64,000 nucleotides of DNA, taken from positions 34,979,607-35,043,606 of the forward strand of contig OU744724.1 in NCBI GenBank assembly GCA_916613615.1, given 5' to 3'. Positions 48,966 to 60,153 of this stretch are shown here, piece by piece (within the stretch, counting starts at the first letter, position 1; the number at the start of each line of letters is the position of its first letter). Position numbers and translations under genes: made by a program. Source of the DNA: Steromphala cineraria. Lineage: Eukaryota > Mollusca > Gastropoda > Trochida > Trochidae. The notes beneath the pieces were generated by a model, which saw nothing but the letters and a program-made list of their open reading frames with translations, ran no database searches and was not told where the DNA came from.

Positions 48966-49650
48966 ATCATCACCATAACACAACTTAGGTTTTTACAGTC
49001 ATATTGAGACTTAAAATTACCTCTTGAAGCTAAAAGACGTCTTATTCTTAATTACACTGTGAACCCTTCAAATTCATCTGAATAAAATCAGTAAATGTCA
49101 AAGAATGAGAACATTTATTACCTTCATTCTAATTAAATGATATAAGAAGTGACATTTTTGGCATAATTTTTTATTCCATTTCATATTTTTCTCTTGATCT
49201 CTAATGTGTGGTCCGGGTAACGCAAATCAGTTGTCTATTCATTAATCCAATAAAGATGGATCAAAACGTTGATCTTATTTTACAAATGAAATTTTAATCA
49301 AAGCTGCCATTGAAAGCAGATCAATGATTGAGTGAAAGACAAAATAATTGAAATACTCCCTATTGCTTATGAAAACTAAACTAAAAGGCAAAAGAAAGTA
49401 TAGGTTCGAAAAATCCATTTTATTTTAAAACTTTGTTAAAAGGTGAACCTAATTTCTTCACAATGTCATTATCCGAGTACAATACGGAGAGAAACACATC
49501 GCTGAACGGATCCTTATTCATGGTACCACACCTCCCGTGAAAATGGTAAAACGCGTTTTAAGCCAATAGCTCGAAATGCACGTGCTGAAGTAGAGTATAA
49601 ATATGTGCATACAAGAGGTTGGAAACACAGCTGATGAAAGCACAAAAAAG
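48966..49650. other. No gene recognised
   Basis: AT-rich DNA upstream of the Tc1-like relic. I searched by eye for its terminal inverted repeat and found none. ATCGCTGAAC occurs here (49498) and again at 50696 in the same orientation, but the similarity beyond it is weak. Confidence 0.4.
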
Positions 49651-49652
49651 AA

Positions 49653-50640
49653 ATGCCAAGATTAACAGAAGCGGAGCGAGAGCGAGCTATTGGTATGCAC
49701 GAGATTAGGGCAACACAGGTCCAAATTGCAAGAAGGTTCGGTTGCACACCATTAACGGTGGCCAGACTCCTCCAACGACACCTGCAGACAGGCAGGACCC
49801 AGGACAGGCCCAGAACCGGAAGACCACGCGTGACAACACCGCACGAAGATCACTGTTTACGAACCATTCACCTTCGTAACAGATTCGTAACTGCGGCGGC
49901 AACGGCGGCAACAGCTCTGGGACGTTGCATCAGTCCACGTACGGTCCTACGGAGACTACGTTCTGTAGGTATCAGACCTTACCGTCCCTTCGGAGGAATG
50001 TTCTTGACCGCCCAACATCGACGTGAGAGAGTACGATGGGTGAGACGAGTTCGAGTCTGGCAAGTCCGGGAATGGCGCAGAGTGTTGTTTTCCGATGAAA
50101 GTCGTTTCAGGTTGTTCAGGAACGATGGCAGACAACGAGTTTTCCGACGTAGAGGTGAACGGTTGGCTCCAGTGTGCGTACAAGAACATCATCAATTCGG
50201 TGGGGGGAGTGTAATGGTCTGGGGAGGCATTTGTGGAGAGCAGAAGACTCCACTAGTGATTGTGCAAGGTAACCTGAATGCTGTGAAGTACCGAGATGAC
50301 ATTTTACGGCCAGTAATGCTTCCATTCCTGCAAAATCAACCACAGTGAACAGTATTCCAGCATGATAATGCCAGACCTCATTCAGCACGATTGACAAGGG
50401 ACTTCTTGAATCAGCACAATGTTTCTGCCATGGCCTGCCTGTTCCCCGGACATGAACCCAATATAACACCTTTGGGACCATCTCGACAGACAAATAAGGA
50501 ACCGTCAGCAACCACCTTTGACCATAAATGAACTGGAAATTGCTCTCAGGGAAGAATGGCAAAGAATTTCACCTGACGTCATCGGTGAGGAGACGTATCA
50601 CTGCCTGCATTGATGCACATGTTGGACATACACGCTACTG
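49653..50640 (+). pseudogene. Tc1-like (IS630/Tc1/mariner) transposase pseudogene
   Basis: Open from the ATG at 49653 to a TGA at 50346-50348 (231 codons). The N-terminus has a helix-turn-helix (QVQIARRFGCTPLTVARLL, residues about 23-41) and a GRPR motif near residue 57, then the DDE domain: the first catalytic Asp in LFSDESRF (near 150) and GGGSVMVWGGI (about 187-197). After the stop the same frame continues with the second Asp in QHDNARPH (about 50358-50381). A frameshift near 50440 then moves WPACSPDMNPI to the next frame, and the following codon, where this family has its third catalytic residue (Glu of PIEHLW), reads TAA. A typical C-terminal tail follows to about 50640. Two stops and a frameshift mean no active enzyme. 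I found no clear terminal inverted repeats. The reading frame is noticeably richer in G+C and arginine codons than surrounding DNA, as expected of a transferred or recently mobile element. Confidence 0.93.
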
Positions 50641-51377
50641 AAACCCGTGCTGTGTAGGTTTGAGAACTTTTGCAATCAAGCATGTGGATTCAGTAATCGC
50701 TGAACAGTACTTATTTTGACCCCACCACTGTTCAATGAGATCCCACGTATCATGTATTGTTTGTTTGCTTATGATATTGTGCCACAATGATGATATGAAA
50801 CCCGTCTTTTGTATAAACCAAACAGTGTACTGATACTACTTGTTTTGTTGTCATTATTATCATTTAAACCCGACATATACTTTATTTTGCCTTTTAGTTT
50901 ATTTTACTACTTATTTGTGTAACAGAAGGCCCTGGCTTGTGCTGTATTATATGAATGCAAATTATTATATTATAACCTATACCACTATAGATATCTTTTC
51001 AAATCTGTAGTATATTTCAAGCCACAAACACTTTTTAATTCACAGTACACAGCAAACCAATGTGTTTCTAGACGTGAGGCATGGTTTCAGAAATAAATAA
51101 GTGGTGGTTTATAGTTCATTGTCTTGTATTGCTACAAAAGTATATATCGTTATTGACGATCGACAACTTTGCGTATTTAAAATTAATTTTACTCAACTAT
51201 TTCTTGAATAGATTCTTTAAGGTTTATCTCCAAATCCTCCAAATACTTATTAAGGACTGATGCTTAGTGCTTGACTTCACTATACCAAACAAACATCGTC
51301 GATTCAGATAACTCGCTAACAGGATTTTTAGATGTAGCCAAAAAACTCGTTTCGACTGACTAGAAACAGCTTTTTAG
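50641..51377. other. No gene recognised
   Basis: Tail of the Tc1-like element (extent unknown) and AT-rich non-coding DNA. Confidence 0.4.
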
Positions 51378-51733
51378 AGGGGCAGTAGCACGTTTTTAGG
51401 GGGAATATAAGGTGATGTCAAGAAATTGAAATTTAATGGTTCCAATAAAAAGACAATGTATTTAAACTAAAAGGAACAGCAATAATTCAAATATATAACA
51501 TAAAGTTTAGCCATGCGATTCCTTTTTCTTACACAAAATGAATTAAAGGTGTTCACACAAAATGGCCGCCAATGGATTTTATGTGAAACCTTATACTTTG
51601 TCCTCTGACTATGGATGAATGGCTTGTGTAATGATATTTTTGACACTGTCAAAATAATACATTTAGCATTAACTTGCAATTATCAGTGAAAATTTTAAAA
51701 TATAAATTTATCAAAAAACGTGCTACTGCCCCT
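51378..51733 (+). mobile_element. TTAA-MITE, complete copy
   Basis: 356 bp, AGGGGCAGTAGCACG to CGTGCTACTGCCCCT; right flank TTAA (51734-51737), left flank TTAG, a probable one-base decay. The ORFs 51467-51679 (minus) and 51674-51871 (plus) are by-products. Confidence 0.93.
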
Positions 51734-51837
51734 TTAAGTCACATGTCATTTTGTAGGAATGTAATGCCCTTGAATGACTCTATGACTTACGTTGGCATAG
51801 CAATCCACAAGGTGACATTTAGATTTCTAGTCGTTTT

Positions 51838-51845
51838 ATATATTG
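51838..51845. repeat. Target-site duplication of the LINE, left
   Basis: ATATATTG here and at 56013-56020 bracket the retrotransposon. Eight bases is short and A/T-rich, so a chance match is possible, but both sit exactly where coding similarity starts and the 3' tail ends. Confidence 0.7.
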
Positions 51846-52445
51846 TATCGTCCCTCATCGGATTACAGTAACCGGGCAATCATTGTTAAATGTCTTTACC
51901 CTAATGACAAAAACCTTGTGTTTAGAAGACGAGAATGTTTTTCGCGACACGACATTCGGATCGCTGCAGATCTGACTGCACGTCAGCGTGATATGGTTAG
52001 TGAAGCACGTCGTGAGGGCAAGGTGGCATTTTTCAGTAAAGGTAGACTTGTAGTTCGGGAGTCAACCGGGTCACCACACAGGTCTACGGAAAGATCAACA
52101 AGAAAACAAAATGAGCCAAGCCGATTTGTGCCACCAAGGATAGATAGATCTGCGAATGTAGATGTGAATCTGTCGTCCTACGACACAAGTATGATTTTCC
52201 AGTTCGGTTCTGGCCAGGGAGGACCACACCAGGGAGCGAGACCTAAGGACTACGCCTCAGCTGTAACCAAGGGGGTTGTCGGTGGTGAGCTGTCATCTGT
52301 TGCTAACGACGCTCAGCAAGGGACAGGTAACTCTAGCGTAGCTCCGCCACAGCCAGATGGTGTAAACACAAGCAGTACCTCTCAGTCTGACTCAACACGT
52401 GGAAGGCGCAAAGCATACAGACAAACATCCCTCACAAGGAAATAA
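51846..52445 (+). pseudogene. LINE ORF1, C-terminal part only
   Basis: The open frame enters from the truncation point, so the normal start is missing. The first ~65 residues carry a nucleic-acid-binding-like C-terminal module typical of LINE ORF1 proteins: a stretch like RAIIVKCLYPNDKNLVFRR, then DLTARQRDMVSEARREGK and FFSKGRLVV. The last ~130 residues are low-complexity, rich in Ser, Gln, Gly and Pro with Arg clusters (STRGRRKAYR), probably disordered. In a full element this protein would coat the RNA and chaperone nucleic acids. It ends at TAA 52443-52445; the ORF2 frame continues directly after it. Confidence 0.8.
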
Positions 52446-54404
52446 CGGGAAGGCCATGGTCAAACTAACTGCAATGTGTCAACCTCAAATATAAAGATCG
52501 GAACTTGGAATGTATCTGGGTTAATGTCGAAATTGAAGTTCGCTGATTTTAGATTATATTTAAGTTCTTTTGATGTCATATTTTTGTTGGAAACATGGAT
52601 TGGTAATACTGAGTTTGATATTGATCTAAGTGGTTATACTCAATTTAATAATGCTGGGTTGAGAACCTCACAGTTTGGAAGGTACATGGGTGGCATATGT
52701 CTGTTAATTAAAAACACAATAATAAACCGTGTAAAACACTTAAAGTGCAAATATGAAAACTACATGTTTCTGAAGATGTCAAAGGATATTTTTTCTATCG
52801 ACTGCGATATCATCATTGGCGGAATTTACATACCTCCTCGTTCTTCACCTGCTTTTAATATACCCGGTACTATGTATGGAGGGTATGATGAATTAGAGGA
52901 AGAGGTATTTGAACTCAGAAATAGATATCAGAATTGTGAATTAGTGTTATGTGGAGATTTTAATGCACGTTTGGGGAATGAAAAGGATTACATTATTTAT
53001 GATGAAGGAGACGATGCCAAACATGTACCAAATTATCATGAAGACGTATTTGACCTACCCAGATTCTCTGTTGATGAAACACTTAATTATTATGGAAGTA
53101 AACTTTTGAATATCTGCATCAGTAATAACATACATGTTGTTAACGGTAGAGCCGTCAACGATAAGTTAACTGGAGGATATACCTTTATATCACATAATGG
53201 GAAAAGCGTCATTGACTACTTTATTGTATCTCCATATATATTTGATATTATTGCTGATTTTAACATCGATGAACGAACAGATTCGGATCATCTTCCATTA
53301 GTTTTACATTTGAAATCACAGGACTCCGTCATTGAAGAAAATACATGTGTTAACTTAAATTTGTATAGATATAGATGGTGCGTAACAGCTAAAGATGTTT
53401 TCATAAAATCACTTAGTGACAATATCGAAGTCTATGGGGGAAATATTCTGAATGACATTAGAGTAGAAAATATTGACCAAGCAGTGAACTCTCTAAATGA
53501 AATAATACTAGAGTCTGCTCATATCATGAAAAAGCGAGTACAGCACAAAACAGTGAAACAACCAATTTGGTTTGATAGGTCATGTCAGAAAGCAAAATGT
53601 AAAAAATATAGTAAACTGAGAAAGTTTAGGAGGACAAATAACGAATTTGATTTGATAGAATATTTAGAAACTAAGAAAACTTTTAAATCTATTTGCCAAC
53701 AGAAACAAAAGGAGAAGGACAAAGCCTCTATGGATAGCTTAATGGAAAGTATTAATGATTCAAACCGGTTTTGGAAAACGTTAAATCACATACTAAACAG
53801 TAGAACAAGAAACACAGGACGTAACAACGATATATCCATCGATGCATGGAAGCAACACTTCTGTAGTTTGCTAAATGAAACAAACGATGAAACCCCCACT
53901 AACCCAGAGGAGCCGTATGATAGTAGCGAAAATGACATTGATGATATTTCGAATATGATCCTAAATGATGCAATAAGTGAAGTGGAAATACGTAAAGCTA
54001 TACAAGGCCTGAAAAAGAATAAATCACCAGGCCTAGATAAACTACTAGCCGAATTCTTCATATATGGAGCTGATGTTTTAATTCCGACACTCTGTGAGTT
54101 ATTCAACAAAATTTTTGACTCCGGATGTATACCAAGCGAATGGTCAAAATCTATCATTATCCCATTGCATAAAGCCGGACCACCAAATGACCCAAACAAT
54201 TATAGAAGAATATCGCTTCTGAGCATCTTTAGTAAAGTATTTACATCAGTCATATGTAACAGATTAAAAATATGGACAGATATATATGAAAAGATTGTTG
54301 AATCTCAAGCTGGCTTTAGACAAGAATACTCTACCATTGATAATGTCTTTATTTTATGTTCGATAATTGAAAAGAGGGAGGTAAACTTTATGCCGCTTTT
54401 ATAG
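52446..54404 (+). pseudogene. LINE ORF2, endonuclease and N-terminal reverse transcriptase
   Basis: In the same frame as ORF1, ten codons after its stop, with no ATG ahead of the endonuclease. Counting from the GTG at 52476, the APE-type endonuclease spans about residues 5-280: WNV (11-13), the metal-binding Glu in LLETW (39), GDFNAR (160-165), DYFIVS (247-252) and SDH (270-272), so all the core catalytic residues I can check are present. A linker rich in Lys follows (350-450). Reverse transcriptase motifs begin at KSPGLDKL (about 516-523), then IIIPLHKAG and NNYRRISLLS, where most relatives read NYRGISLLS or NYRPISLLS. The frame ends early at 54402-54404 because of a one-base deletion at about 54370. 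Confidence 0.95.
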
Positions 54405-55891
54405 ATTTTAGGAAAGCATTTGACACAGTAAGGCGCCCAAAATTATGGAATTTGTTTCTTCGTATTGGTATTAAAGGTAAATTGTTACAAATCGTACAGA
54501 ACCTCTATAATAATGTTTCGGCTTGTGTAAGGAATAATAGCACGTATTCAGAATTCTTTCATTGCCCTATAGGATTAAGACAGGGATGCATTATGAGTCC
54601 ACTTATATTTTCCCTATATATAAATGAACTAGCAACTAGCATTGAATGTTCAGATTGTTATGGCATTCAAATTATGCCAGACATTGTTCGCATATATTTG
54701 CTTCTATTTGCTGATGATATTATATTGTTTTCTAGCGTGTGCAAGGATCTACAAAAACAGTTGAACATCTTATCAACTTTTTCGGTTGAATATGGACTAC
54801 AAGTAAATATGACTAAATCTAACATAATGGTGTTCAGAAAGGGTGGTATGTTAAGAACCAATGAAAAATGGAACTATAATGCTGAAGAATTAAAAATCAC
54901 CAATACTTATAAGTATCTAGGTGTGTATTTTACACCCAAGTTGTCATGGAAATATGCTATCCAAAAAAGAGCTACAGAAGGTAAACGGGCATTAAACAGC
55001 ATTCTTAGAACGTTAAATATGAATTACTTTATAAATAGCAATGTATTTTTTAAATTATTTGACAGTAAAATATTACCCATCTTAACATACGGGTGTGAAA
55101 TTTGGGGGTCTAAGCAATTTGACGAAATAGAACGAATACAAGCAATAGCTTGCAAGAGATATTTAAAATTGGCAGCTAAGACGCCTAATTATGCTGTTCT
55201 TGGCGAATGTGGTAGATTCCCGTTATTTATAAATACAGTAATAAGGGTCGTAAAGTACTGGCTTAAGATATGTAAGATGCCGGAACATAGATATGTTAAA
55301 AAAGCATACAAAATGGCAGTTCTATATGATACAAATGGGAAAACGAATTGGGCCACTAAAGTAAGGAAAATGCTCTGCGTAAATGGATTTATGTATGTTT
55401 GGATGAACCAGGGGGTTCAGAATATAGACCTATTCATCAGTGAGTTCAAACAAAGAATAAAAGATGTGTTTTTATCAGATTGGTATACTAATATAAATGC
55501 TATCTCTAAGTTACAAAACTATAAAACATTCAAGCACACATTTGAAACAGAATTCTACATTAATAACGTACATGTGAATAAATTTAGAAGTAGTTTGGCA
55601 AATTTTCGATGCGGTACATTACCTCTAGAAATAGAGAGTGGAAGAACCCACAACATACCTCGAAATGAAAGATACTGTAGATTATGCAAATCAGGCGATA
55701 TAGAGGACGAATATCACTTCTTACTTATATGTAAACCACTTGCACACATTAGGAAAAAATACATCAATATACCAGTTGTGTCTAAACAACATTTTTCAAA
55801 CTTAATGTCAAGCAGAAATGAAGATGTAATAAAAAACTTATCTATGTATATATATCATGCCCTGCAGTTGAGAAATACCTTGATAATGTGA
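54371..55891 (+). pseudogene. LINE ORF2, rest of reverse transcriptase and C-terminus
   Basis: In the shifted frame the polypeptide resumes at GGKLYAAFIDFRKAFDTV (54377 onward), which holds the first catalytic Asp of the reverse transcriptase palm. Counting from 54452: GLRQGCIMSPLIFSLYINEL (41-60), then the active-site box FADD (86-89), Phe replacing the common Tyr, which several LINE clades do naturally. The thumb and a long connecting region follow. Near the end is a CRLC..HFLLIC motif (first Cys about 409), a C-x2-C..H-x4-C zinc-binding pattern typical of many LINE C-termini. It ends at TGA 55889-55891. Apart from the frameshift I see no other lesion. Confidence 0.95.
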
Positions 55892-56012
55892 ACTTTTTTT
55901 TTCTCATCCAATCATACGCATGTGCTCATGTTGTTTTGACTTTGAAATGTACACTATGTTGTTATAGGCCAGTGGCCTAAATACCAACTGGAAATAAAGA
56001 ATTTGAATTTGA

Positions 56013-56020
56013 ATATATTG
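56013..56020. repeat. Target-site duplication of the LINE, right
   Basis: ATATATTG, matching 51838-51845, directly after the ATTTGA-type tail. Confidence 0.7.
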
Positions 56021-57838
56021 ATTGTAACTTTTAGTACTGCATAAAAATATTTGCAATGTAGTATCTACGTATTTCTCTACAGTAGGCAAAGTCAGATAGT
56101 CATCAGATAAAACAATGATATACACTGGTATTGACATGTCTGTTTGCCTTGTCATTGTATATCTTAACAATGTGACATGTGACTAACAAGCTGTGAGAAT
56201 GATTGTCAAATGAAGGAACAATTTTGGTCAGACATTAATTGAATATGAAAGCATATGATTTAATTGATATAATTATTATGGTTTACTAGATTTATGTCTA
56301 TTACTTTAGGGAATTCAGCAAAGTATTACACATCAATAATGTCATTTCTTGTAGAAATATATTTCTCATGAAACAAACCCGGAGACAGAGATGTTATTTT
56401 AATATAAAAACAGATGATATTAATTGATAAAATGTTTTCTCAACATAAAAACCGTTTTTTAATTATAAATTAAAAACGGAGATTATATCAATTTGAAATG
56501 TGATATACGCACAGTTGTAGCAAGAAAGTCTTGACTGATATCAGCTGATGACTAATGAAAAACATATTTTTCATTTTTTGCTCTGACAAAAATAGCTTTA
56601 ATATTTTGCTGCCTTGTACAACTTTCCCTTATCGATGTCGAACCTATCAAATTTAGAATAGATGTGTTAATTTCTGATTAGATCCTAAGTCATACCGAAA
56701 TGTAAATAAATTCAAATGATCTGAAACAATATATATCTTGATCAAACTGAGGAACTCTCGAAAACAAGAGGTCTTTATGTTGATCGAATGTCTTCCTTAC
56801 TTTAAATATGTGAATTGCCGTAAGGATCAGTTCCATTCCACAAAACAATTCATGAATATTTTGACAAAACATGTCATGGGCAGACATATCCTATTCTGTT
56901 TATTTTTCTAGTCTTGACATCAAAGAAATTGAATTTAAGTTCTTTGCGAGCAAAGGTCGATGAACCGAAGTTAGCGCTTTAGTTAGGGGCGAACAGTGAG
57001 TAAAAGGTACTGGTTTTCAGATGAATGAATAAGTGATAAATTGCCGTCTGGCTGCTCATAATATAAACAAACCTCTATATGATTGCCTTCTTACGTATAA
57101 ATAAATTACTATCAAGAGACAATGTCAATGTTTATGTTAATGCTTTTAAAGCTTATATAAAAATATACTTCCTATCCTTGTTTATATGTGCTTTAAAAAG
57201 GTTATCATTACTTTTTACTGAATTTACATCATCTTCCAAAATTAACCTTATTCTTCAATCAGAATTGCCTTCAATATTGGTTCAGCAAAATAGATTAGAA
57301 TAAACATGGTGACCAACATAAAAAAATTGTCATTTTATTGTTTTTATACTTCATGTAGAATATTTAATGCCTGTAATCAACTATCAGAAACAAATATAAA
57401 AAACAACTAACACTAGTTTGTTATATATACACATATTTCATGCCTTTACTTTTCTTGAGTGCATTGATATGAAACTTCTGTCTGCTGAGAAACATATTGA
57501 CAAAGTTTCTTTGTCTTGTGTCTGCTTCCCCCAGCAAGAATTCGCCATTCACACTGGTGGATTGTTTTATTACTAGAGTGTACAGGATTTTATTGGCACT
57601 TACCCCTTGAGGGCTGTCTTGGGGTTGAAATAATATTGAAAATCTTCAATATATCGGACTGTACATTGATATGATCTACGACTGAAAAATGAAATTTCTA
57701 AACAAATAAATAAGCATTACCATACATTTATGACAAATACAGTGTCTGTTCATATTTACTCATTTATTTTTCGAATTGCCTGCAAAGCAGTCATAATGAT
57801 GATAATAATCTTTGAACACTGTAATTCGTCTATATCCT
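56021..57838. other. No gene recognised
   Basis: AT-rich non-coding DNA. Short frames 55904-56170 and 56690-56887 (minus) and 57079-57303 (plus) show no known domain. Confidence 0.4.
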
Positions 57839-57839
57839 T

Positions 57840-58010
57840 CAGCTATATTGCATCGTTCATTAAACAACCAGATAACACATGATCTGTTTCTTCTGTTTGT
57901 TGCTCCTGAAGCGATTTCAATAAAAGGTTCACAGGGGAATGAACATATTTAATTCCGTATGCTTCAAAGCCTTGCTATTGTCGTTTTGAGCATGGAGGTC
58001 ACACTTTTTT
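57840..58010. repeat. Diverged repeat shared with 46725-46930
   Basis: GAAGCGATTTCAATAAAAGG, ATATTTAATTCCGTATGC and CATGGAGGTCACAC correspond in order to the earlier copy. Confidence 0.55.
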
Positions 58011-58028
58011 ATCATGACTGTATACATT

Positions 58029-58292
58029 CAGCCTCATACACATGACGGACTAAAATAACAATACAGCCTCATACACATAACGGAATAAAATAACAATACA
58101 GCCTCATACACATGACGAAATAAAATAACAATACAGCCTTATGCACATGACGGACTAAGATAATGATAAATCCTTACACACATAACGGAATAAAATAACA
58201 TTACAGCCTTATGCACATAACGGAATAAAATAAATAAACAGCCTCATACACGTGACGGAATAAAATAGCAATACAGCCTTATAGACATGACG
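58029..58292. repeat. 35-bp minisatellite, about 7.5 units
   Basis: Units built on CAGCCTCATACACATGACGG plus ANTAAAATAACAATA. Variation between units (CATGACGG or CATAACGG, CTCATACAC or CTTATGCAC) is patchy, and one unit is 1 bp longer. Confidence 0.93.
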
Positions 58293-58351
58293 ACAGAATA
58301 TGAAATCAAGTGTGAAAATGTGTTGTGTTGGTCAGAGCTACGATATGTAAA

Positions 58352-58470
58352 AGGGGCAGTAGCACGGTTTTTTTTTTCAAATGTTACATTTTTTATTTTT
58401 CCCTGATAATTGTACCTAGATGCTAAATGTATTATTTTGATAGTGTAAAACTTTCATTACACAAACTAAC
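58352..58470 (-). mobile_element. TTAA-MITE fragment, reverse orientation
   Basis: AGGGGCAGTAGCACGGTTTT, a T run, then TGATAATTGTACC..ATGCTAAATGTATTATTTTGA, the reverse complement of the family's right third. It is cut at 58470 by the CAGTCTAA element. Confidence 0.85.
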
Positions 58471-58691
58471 CAGTCTAAGTAAACCTAGCCTCAATATTAT
58501 CCGTTTCACTCCTATACTGAGTCTGGTAAGGACTAGTAGAGGGTCGCGTCAGCCGACCTTTCTGCGACCTATGACCCTCCAACGTTATACGTGCGAAGGC
58601 AGACTATTGTGGCTTGATAAGATGAGTTCTGATTGATCAATTCGATATGTGGGCTGACGCGACCCTCTACTAGGCCTTTCTAGACTCAGTA
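58471..58691. mobile_element. CAGTCTAA foldback element, right end lost
   Basis: Second copy of the 7540-7804 element, close in sequence, with both inner arms (TAGTAGAGGGTCGC/GCGACCCTCTACTA) but ending at GACTCAGTA without the last ~50 bp. It inserted into a TTAA-MITE, which does not resume afterwards, so one deletion removed both right ends. Confidence 0.9.
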
Positions 58692-59330
58692 ATATGTTAT
58701 AATATGTATCAATATTGCTATTTTTCTGTCCAGAATATGTTGTTTTACCTTCAAGAAAAATATTGATTAGCATTTTAAGTGTTTTTATAATCTGCATGTC
58801 ACTTAGATTTAAGTGTATTTTGTTAGGGAGATGCATTAATATAAGCATTATTTGCTTGTTTGCTAATCCCGTTTCTTGTTTTGAAATAAAATATGTTAAA
58901 ACCATCTGCATGTTTCTTTTTATAACATGACTGTTTGAAAGAAAATATGTTTTTTCAGTTATTTATAATTAAAAGGATTGAAGGATTCTATCCGCTTACA
59001 CAAAATTTCGCAAAGGGATCGAAGTATTGTTCTGTTTAGTATGTGGATTACTGAATAAATATATCCCTATTGTGTAAATACACCTTTTAGGAAAACTGCT
59101 TGAACATTATACTCTTGTTTTTCTTTGATTGAGAATGTGCCGAACAGCTTTCTTATCTTAGGAAATCAATGGAAAGAGTTTTTGCTGATAAATCATAGGC
59201 CATTCATCCGAATTCGTCGCTATATAAAACAGCCTCCAAGCTTCTATGTTTTATTCATTTTGTTCAATTCAGTAATTATATAATTTGAATGTTAACTCAT
59301 TGTTGTCCCTTACTAATGTCATCAAACAGT
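58692..59330. other. No gene recognised
   Basis: AT-rich DNA without a convincing ORF or repeat; 58715-58930 is a hydrophobic short frame on AT-rich sequence. Confidence 0.4.
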
Positions 59331-59331
59331 G

Positions 59332-59375
59332 ACCTGAAGAAGGGACAAGAACTAGCCCAGAAACGTCGTGTGAAA
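59332..59375 (+). other. CTGAAGA..GAAAC motif, possible retroelement end
   Basis: CTGAAGA (59334-59340), a GGGAC..GCCC stretch that could form a short stem, and GAAACGTCG (59360-59368), followed by AAATAAATAAAG. Similar CTGAAGAAG..GAAACGT strings recur in animal genomes, and I associate them with Penelope-like element ends, which can carry hammerhead ribozymes. Here the first pair of stem II would be A:A rather than G:C, so a working ribozyme is doubtful. Confidence 0.25.
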
Positions 59376-60150
59376 TAAATAAAGAATTGAAGTTGACATC
59401 CATATCATTGTCTTGTATTACTACCCAACTTCTATTGTTAAAGAGCACCTTTTTAATTTTTGAAATGCCTAATTGTTAACTTGGGGTCAACCTCATTTAT
59501 TACAGTGAATGTTTTAATGGACGGACTCTTGACAAATATTAACATTCTGATTAAAATGTTGAGAATTTAAACGAATGAATCAAAGAACTAGTTGAGCATT
59601 TATAAGGTTTTAGTGCAATGCATAAAGGACGAATTATTGACATTTTGTTTATTTTTGTACAAAAATTTAATTGCAGCAAATCTCAAAAATGCTTAAATCA
59701 ATTTGCCAAATCAATATTTCACACATGTATTTGAACCGTATTCTCCTCGTCATGGGTTAAATGCCTTGTCAATATGCTGTTGCCCTGGCAAATGTCACAA
59801 TAATAAAGATTAATACCTTCGAACACTTAAATTTGAGATTAACTTTCAATTTAAAGCAGTTGATGTCAGTTTCAGATTGGCACCAGCGGGGAATAAAGAA
59901 AGGAGTGAACGGTTCCATTACAATACGTTGAAAGTACTTATGTTTCTTTTTGAGTAATTGTCATGTAGCCTGCAGAAGATCATATTCTTAACAATTTATC
60001 ATCTAAAGGTCCAACTATTATGTACTGCATTCATAAACTTTCATACTTTCTTAAATCCTCATTCAACAATATCAAACATTGTCATTGATGGGCAATCTCA
60101 GGATGTTGTAAACTGTAAAAGGTCCCACACGCGATCAACATTTACAGCAC
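59376..60150. other. No gene recognised
   Basis: AT-rich non-coding DNA up to the ACGAA-array element; the ORF at 59958-60221 runs into that element and is not supported. Confidence 0.4.
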
Positions 60151-60153
60151 TAA

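Larger units (their letters stand above)
51846..56012 (+). mobile_element. 5'-truncated APE-type non-LTR retrotransposon (LINE)
   Basis: 4.17 kb running from inside ORF1 to a 3' tail of short ATTTGA-type repeats (AAAGAATTTGAATTTGAA) after an AATAAA-like signal. Gene order ORF1 fragment, endonuclease, reverse transcriptase and C-terminal Cys/His motif is that of CR1/L2/Jockey-type elements; I cannot fix the clade by eye. 5' truncation, a tandem-repeat tail and flanking duplication are the usual marks of target-primed reverse transcription. The coding part has only one frameshift and one in-frame stop that may be natural, so the insertion is fairly young. Confidence 0.95.

Noticed and set aside
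49498..50720. Terminal repeats of the Tc1-like element from the repeated ATCGCTGAAC
   Set aside because: The two occurrences are in the same orientation and similarity decays quickly, so they are not terminal inverted repeats.
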